Under the pieces are notes generated by a model. The model ran no database searches. It had not been told where the DNA came from and worked only from the letters and a program-made list of their open reading frames with translations. The position numbers and the translations under genes are program-made. A stretch of DNA of 64,000 nt from Diplosphaera chodatii (lineage: Eukaryota; Chlorophyta; Trebouxiophyceae; Prasiolales; Stichococcaceae): contig JAALGY010000011.1 of assembly GCA_032358165.1 (NCBI GenBank), forward strand, positions 248,001 through 312,000, in the 5' to 3' direction. This document shows, piece by piece, positions 61,572 through 64,000 of the stretch (its first letter is position 1; the number at the start of each line of letters is the position of its first letter).

Positions 61572-64000
61572 ATGAGCGGTGGCAGCCCTGGCCAAGGCCA
61601 TGCTGCCGATTCCAACAGCAGCAGCGGCGGGGGTAGCGGCATCACAGGCCAGCATGGCAGTACGGGCCATGGCGCGTCGGGCTCCGCGGCTGCTGGCTCG
61701 AGCGAGCCGGCGCTGCTGCGGCTGCTGTCGCGGCTGCGCTCGCAGCAGGCGCGGGCCGGCGGCGCCAGCGTCCCAAACCTCGACAGTGCACAGCTGGGCA
61801 TAGGCAGGGGTGGCGGCGGCGGCGGCAGCGGCAGCGGCAGCGGAGGAACAGCACAGCACGGCGCCGGCGGCCACGTGGCGGTGCAGATCGGCTCGGATGG
61901 TGAGGGGCAGCTGCGCCACAGGCCCAGCGGCGGTGATGACGTCAGCCGCTCGTACGGCCACAGCATCACGATGTCGGAGGCGGGGCACCTGGCGGATGCC
62001 ATAGACGAGCACCGAATGTCAGGTGGGGTTTAGAACCTAGGTGGGAAACAGGATCTAGGCTGTTGCGGTGCAGGTGCGCAGGTTGCATGCTCGAGCTCGC
62101 GGCGTGTCCTGTTGCAGCAGATGCAGGGTTGGACAGCTGCATGCTTCAAGCATATCAACAGACCTGGCTGCTCCAGAGCGATGGTGGCATGCCATCAGAA
62201 CTCACCCCCAACATGCAATAAGCACAACTGTCACCGCACCCGAACAGGCACGGCCGCCGTGGATCCAAAGCCGCGGAAGCGCAGCAAACGCAGCTCGCTG
62301 CACCGCAACGCCCGCTCGCCGCAGGTGGCGGACGAGGAGGCGTTCGAGCGGGCGGTGGACGCCCAGGTGGAGCAGGACCGAGTCTTCGACATAGGTGAGG
62401 TGTCTTCGACATAGGTGGGGTGTTGTCATCACAGGTGCTCCAGTGTGCGCAAGCATGTTTACCAGCGAGCACCGGACATGCTGTTTGAGACATACAGCTG
62501 TGCAATTGCTGTTGCGTCCAATCACTCCGCAGAGTGCCTGACAGCCTGGCAACAACAGCATCAGGGTGTGCTCCATAAGTGCTCAAATGACAAGGCTTCA
62601 CGCCACATTGTGCCAGTCCTCGACACTCCGCTCACAGCCGCTGCATGGTGTAGATGCCGATCGGAAGCAGTCGCTGCTGTCGCCGGGGGACATGGATGCG
62701 ATGATGGATGATGAGGACGCCACGCTCAGTGGCGGTGGTGCAGGTGAGGGCGGTGGCTCAGGTGAGCAGTGTTTGCAACAGGACGTGTACCTTATGTATC
62801 ACTCTTACATGCGAATCGCAATGACAGCGGCCCTAAGCAAGGCGCAGCGTCGCCTTCACAAAGCATGCTGATGACATGTCAGCGCGCACAGCCGGAACAC
62901 TGGGCGGTGCGCAAGGAGGGTATGCACAGAGCGGCGTCCTGCACGGCTGCAGGTGGCGGCGGCAAGTCGGGTCGCGGCGCCAAGGCGGGGCGCACCGCGG
63001 CTGCCGTCGGCGGCCTGATCAGCCAGGACAAGCTCGAGGACTGGACCCAGGAGCACATCTCAGGTCGGCGTGCATCCTGACTTGCTGCCTTTGGGTTTCC
63101 CTATGTGTGCGGCAGCGTCCCGGGCAGAACAGGTGTAACATTGTATGCACACTGTTCTCGCCCTCCGCAATCCGCCTTGCTGATGTTGGCGCAAGCCGCC
63201 TGGCTGATAGACCTGCAAGCAGTATCCAGCCGGTTGCCCTGTTGCAACTATGCAGCTGCTTTCCTGCCTCCTGCAGAGCTGTACAAGGCCAGCCTGGCGA
63301 AGGAGGTCAACGTCAGCCGGGATTTGTGGGACAGGTGCGCTCCCTGTGGTCGCCTTTGACATCCTCAGGGGTTGGGGACTCACAGGGCGCAGCGCCATCC
63401 ACAGGTCACGACCCAACGCCACTTGTGCCACACCACAGGGCTGGGCAACCGGGCTGCCCTCGATCCATAGCAAATGGCACCAGCATGCGTCTGCAGTGTC
63501 AGATCTACAATATCTACCGTTGGCATGTCCAGGTATACGGATCCGGCAAGGCAGGAGCAGCGCCGGGAGCGGGGCCTGCGGCCCAGCATCGTGATCGGCA
63601 CCGTCACGCAGCGGCTGACGCCCCTCCGCGGTCGAAGGTAGGGTCCAGGGCAGGGGTAGGGCCAGAATATGGTAGAGTGCACCTTGGCTCTATCAGCGCT
63701 GTGAAAGGCCTGTCTGCCTGGTTCCAAGCAGGTGCTGAAACGAACATGTGCAGGGCCACTGCATGTTGAACTCTTCACGTATGCATCGTCAACGTGCAAG
63801 GGTGGCAGCTGCTGAATTTCTCACCCCTGGCCATGGCAGTGACATTGTGTTGGCTGTGCAACACAGCCGCTCTGGCAGTGACTCCTTGTGTCGTTGCAGG
63901 AAGCACCGCCACCCGCACTTGGCAAGTGCGGTGGGACTGTCGTGGTGGCGCCATCAGTGGGAGCGCATCCCCATGATGTACCCTACCTCCGCAACGCCCA
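61572..64000 (+). CDS. Unrecognised protein, 5' part (3' end outside window)
   Basis: Seven exons so far: 61572-62022, 62248-62394, 62654-62743, 62953-63063, 63277-63334, 63533-63637, 63900-64000. All phases agree and the last is cut by the window edge. The first 150 residues are Gly/Ser-rich and disordered (MSGGSPGQGHAADSN). A basic cluster follows (DPKPRKRSKRSSLHRNAR), which could be a nuclear signal. Then come an acidic stretch (MDAMMDDEDATLSGGG), LISQDKLEDWTQEHISG, ELYKASLAKEVNVSRDLWDR, LRPSIVIGTVTQRLTPLRGR and VGLSWWRHQWERIPMMYP. I do not recognise the family. The start is the first ATG of the open frame. Confidence 0.65.
62381..62420 (+). repeat. 20-base tandem duplication spanning an exon end and its donor
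   Basis: Positions 62381-62400 and 62401-62420 are near-identical (core GTCTTCGACATAGGTG). The first copy holds the end of exon 2 and its GTGAGG donor. The second repeats the same ending with a GTGGGG donor, creating a possible alternative 5' splice site 20 bases downstream that would shift the frame. Confidence 0.9.

Noticed and set aside
61503..62012. Pro/Leu- and Ala-rich minus-strand frames opposite the last gene
   Set aside because: These are antisense shadows of the Gly/Ser-rich first exon on +, caused by GC-rich repeat codons.
1..64000. tRNA, rRNA, CRISPR array or intact transposon
   Set aside because: No cloverleaf with a T-loop motif, no regular spacer array, no terminal repeats and no transposase or reverse transcriptase motifs were seen by eye. 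A tRNAscan or repeat-library search would be more decisive.

Overview
The window is GC-rich nuclear DNA from a green alga (Chlorophyta). The genes are intron-dense, with short introns that mostly end in TGCAG, and three of them are followed by a TGTAA poly(A) signal. The gene set (plant/algal mitochondrial calcium uniporter, plastid-type RelA/SpoT homologue, IFT52, plant-type short RNase Z) fits a chlorophyte. I cannot name the species.

Layout. 1-7.8 kb: three tandem F-box/LRR paralogues on +, the first cut by the window edge and the other two carrying reading-frame breaks. 8.0-10.4 kb: an IFT52 homologue on -. 11.2-13.2 kb: phosphatidylinositol synthase on +. 13.8-16.3 kb: mitochondrial calcium uniporter pore subunit on +. 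16.8-19.0 kb: short-form RNase Z on -. 19.0-21.1 kb: mostly non-coding, with an AT-richer island. 21.1-27.6 kb: a 21-exon MscS-like channel with an EF-hand on -. 28.0-30.9 kb: an LRR protein on -. 31.5-33.2 kb: an mTERF-like protein on +. 33.7-37.1 kb: a Golgi-type family-2-like glycosyltransferase on -, divergent from a sugar O-methyltransferase-like gene on + (38.4-41.0 kb). 42.0-48.6 kb: a RelA/SpoT homologue on -. 49.3-53.0 kb: a CysM-type cysteine synthase fused in frame to a TRP14/TXNDC17-like thioredoxin domain on -. 53.5-59.4 kb: a voltage-gated-like K+ channel with a cyclic-nucleotide-binding domain on +. 59.4-61.6 kb: no gene I can support firmly. 61.6-64 kb: the 5' part of an unrecognised gene on +.

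Exon models were built by hand from family homology, GT/GC-AG sites and codon phase. For ten genes every junction is in phase and the coding sum is a multiple of three (IFT52 475 aa, PI synthase 273, MCU 427, RNase Z 294, MscS-like 980, LRR 506, mTERF-like 268, glycosyltransferase 462, RSH 919, cysteine synthase fusion 511). That makes the frame breaks in the F-box/LRR array stand out.

Most interesting points: the cysteine synthase-thioredoxin fusion; unusually frequent GC-AG introns (about ten); partial copies of exon ends, with their splice sites, inside neighbouring introns of two genes; a RelA/SpoT homologue whose hydrolase residues look lost while the synthetase residues remain; and an IFT52 lacking the conserved C-terminus.
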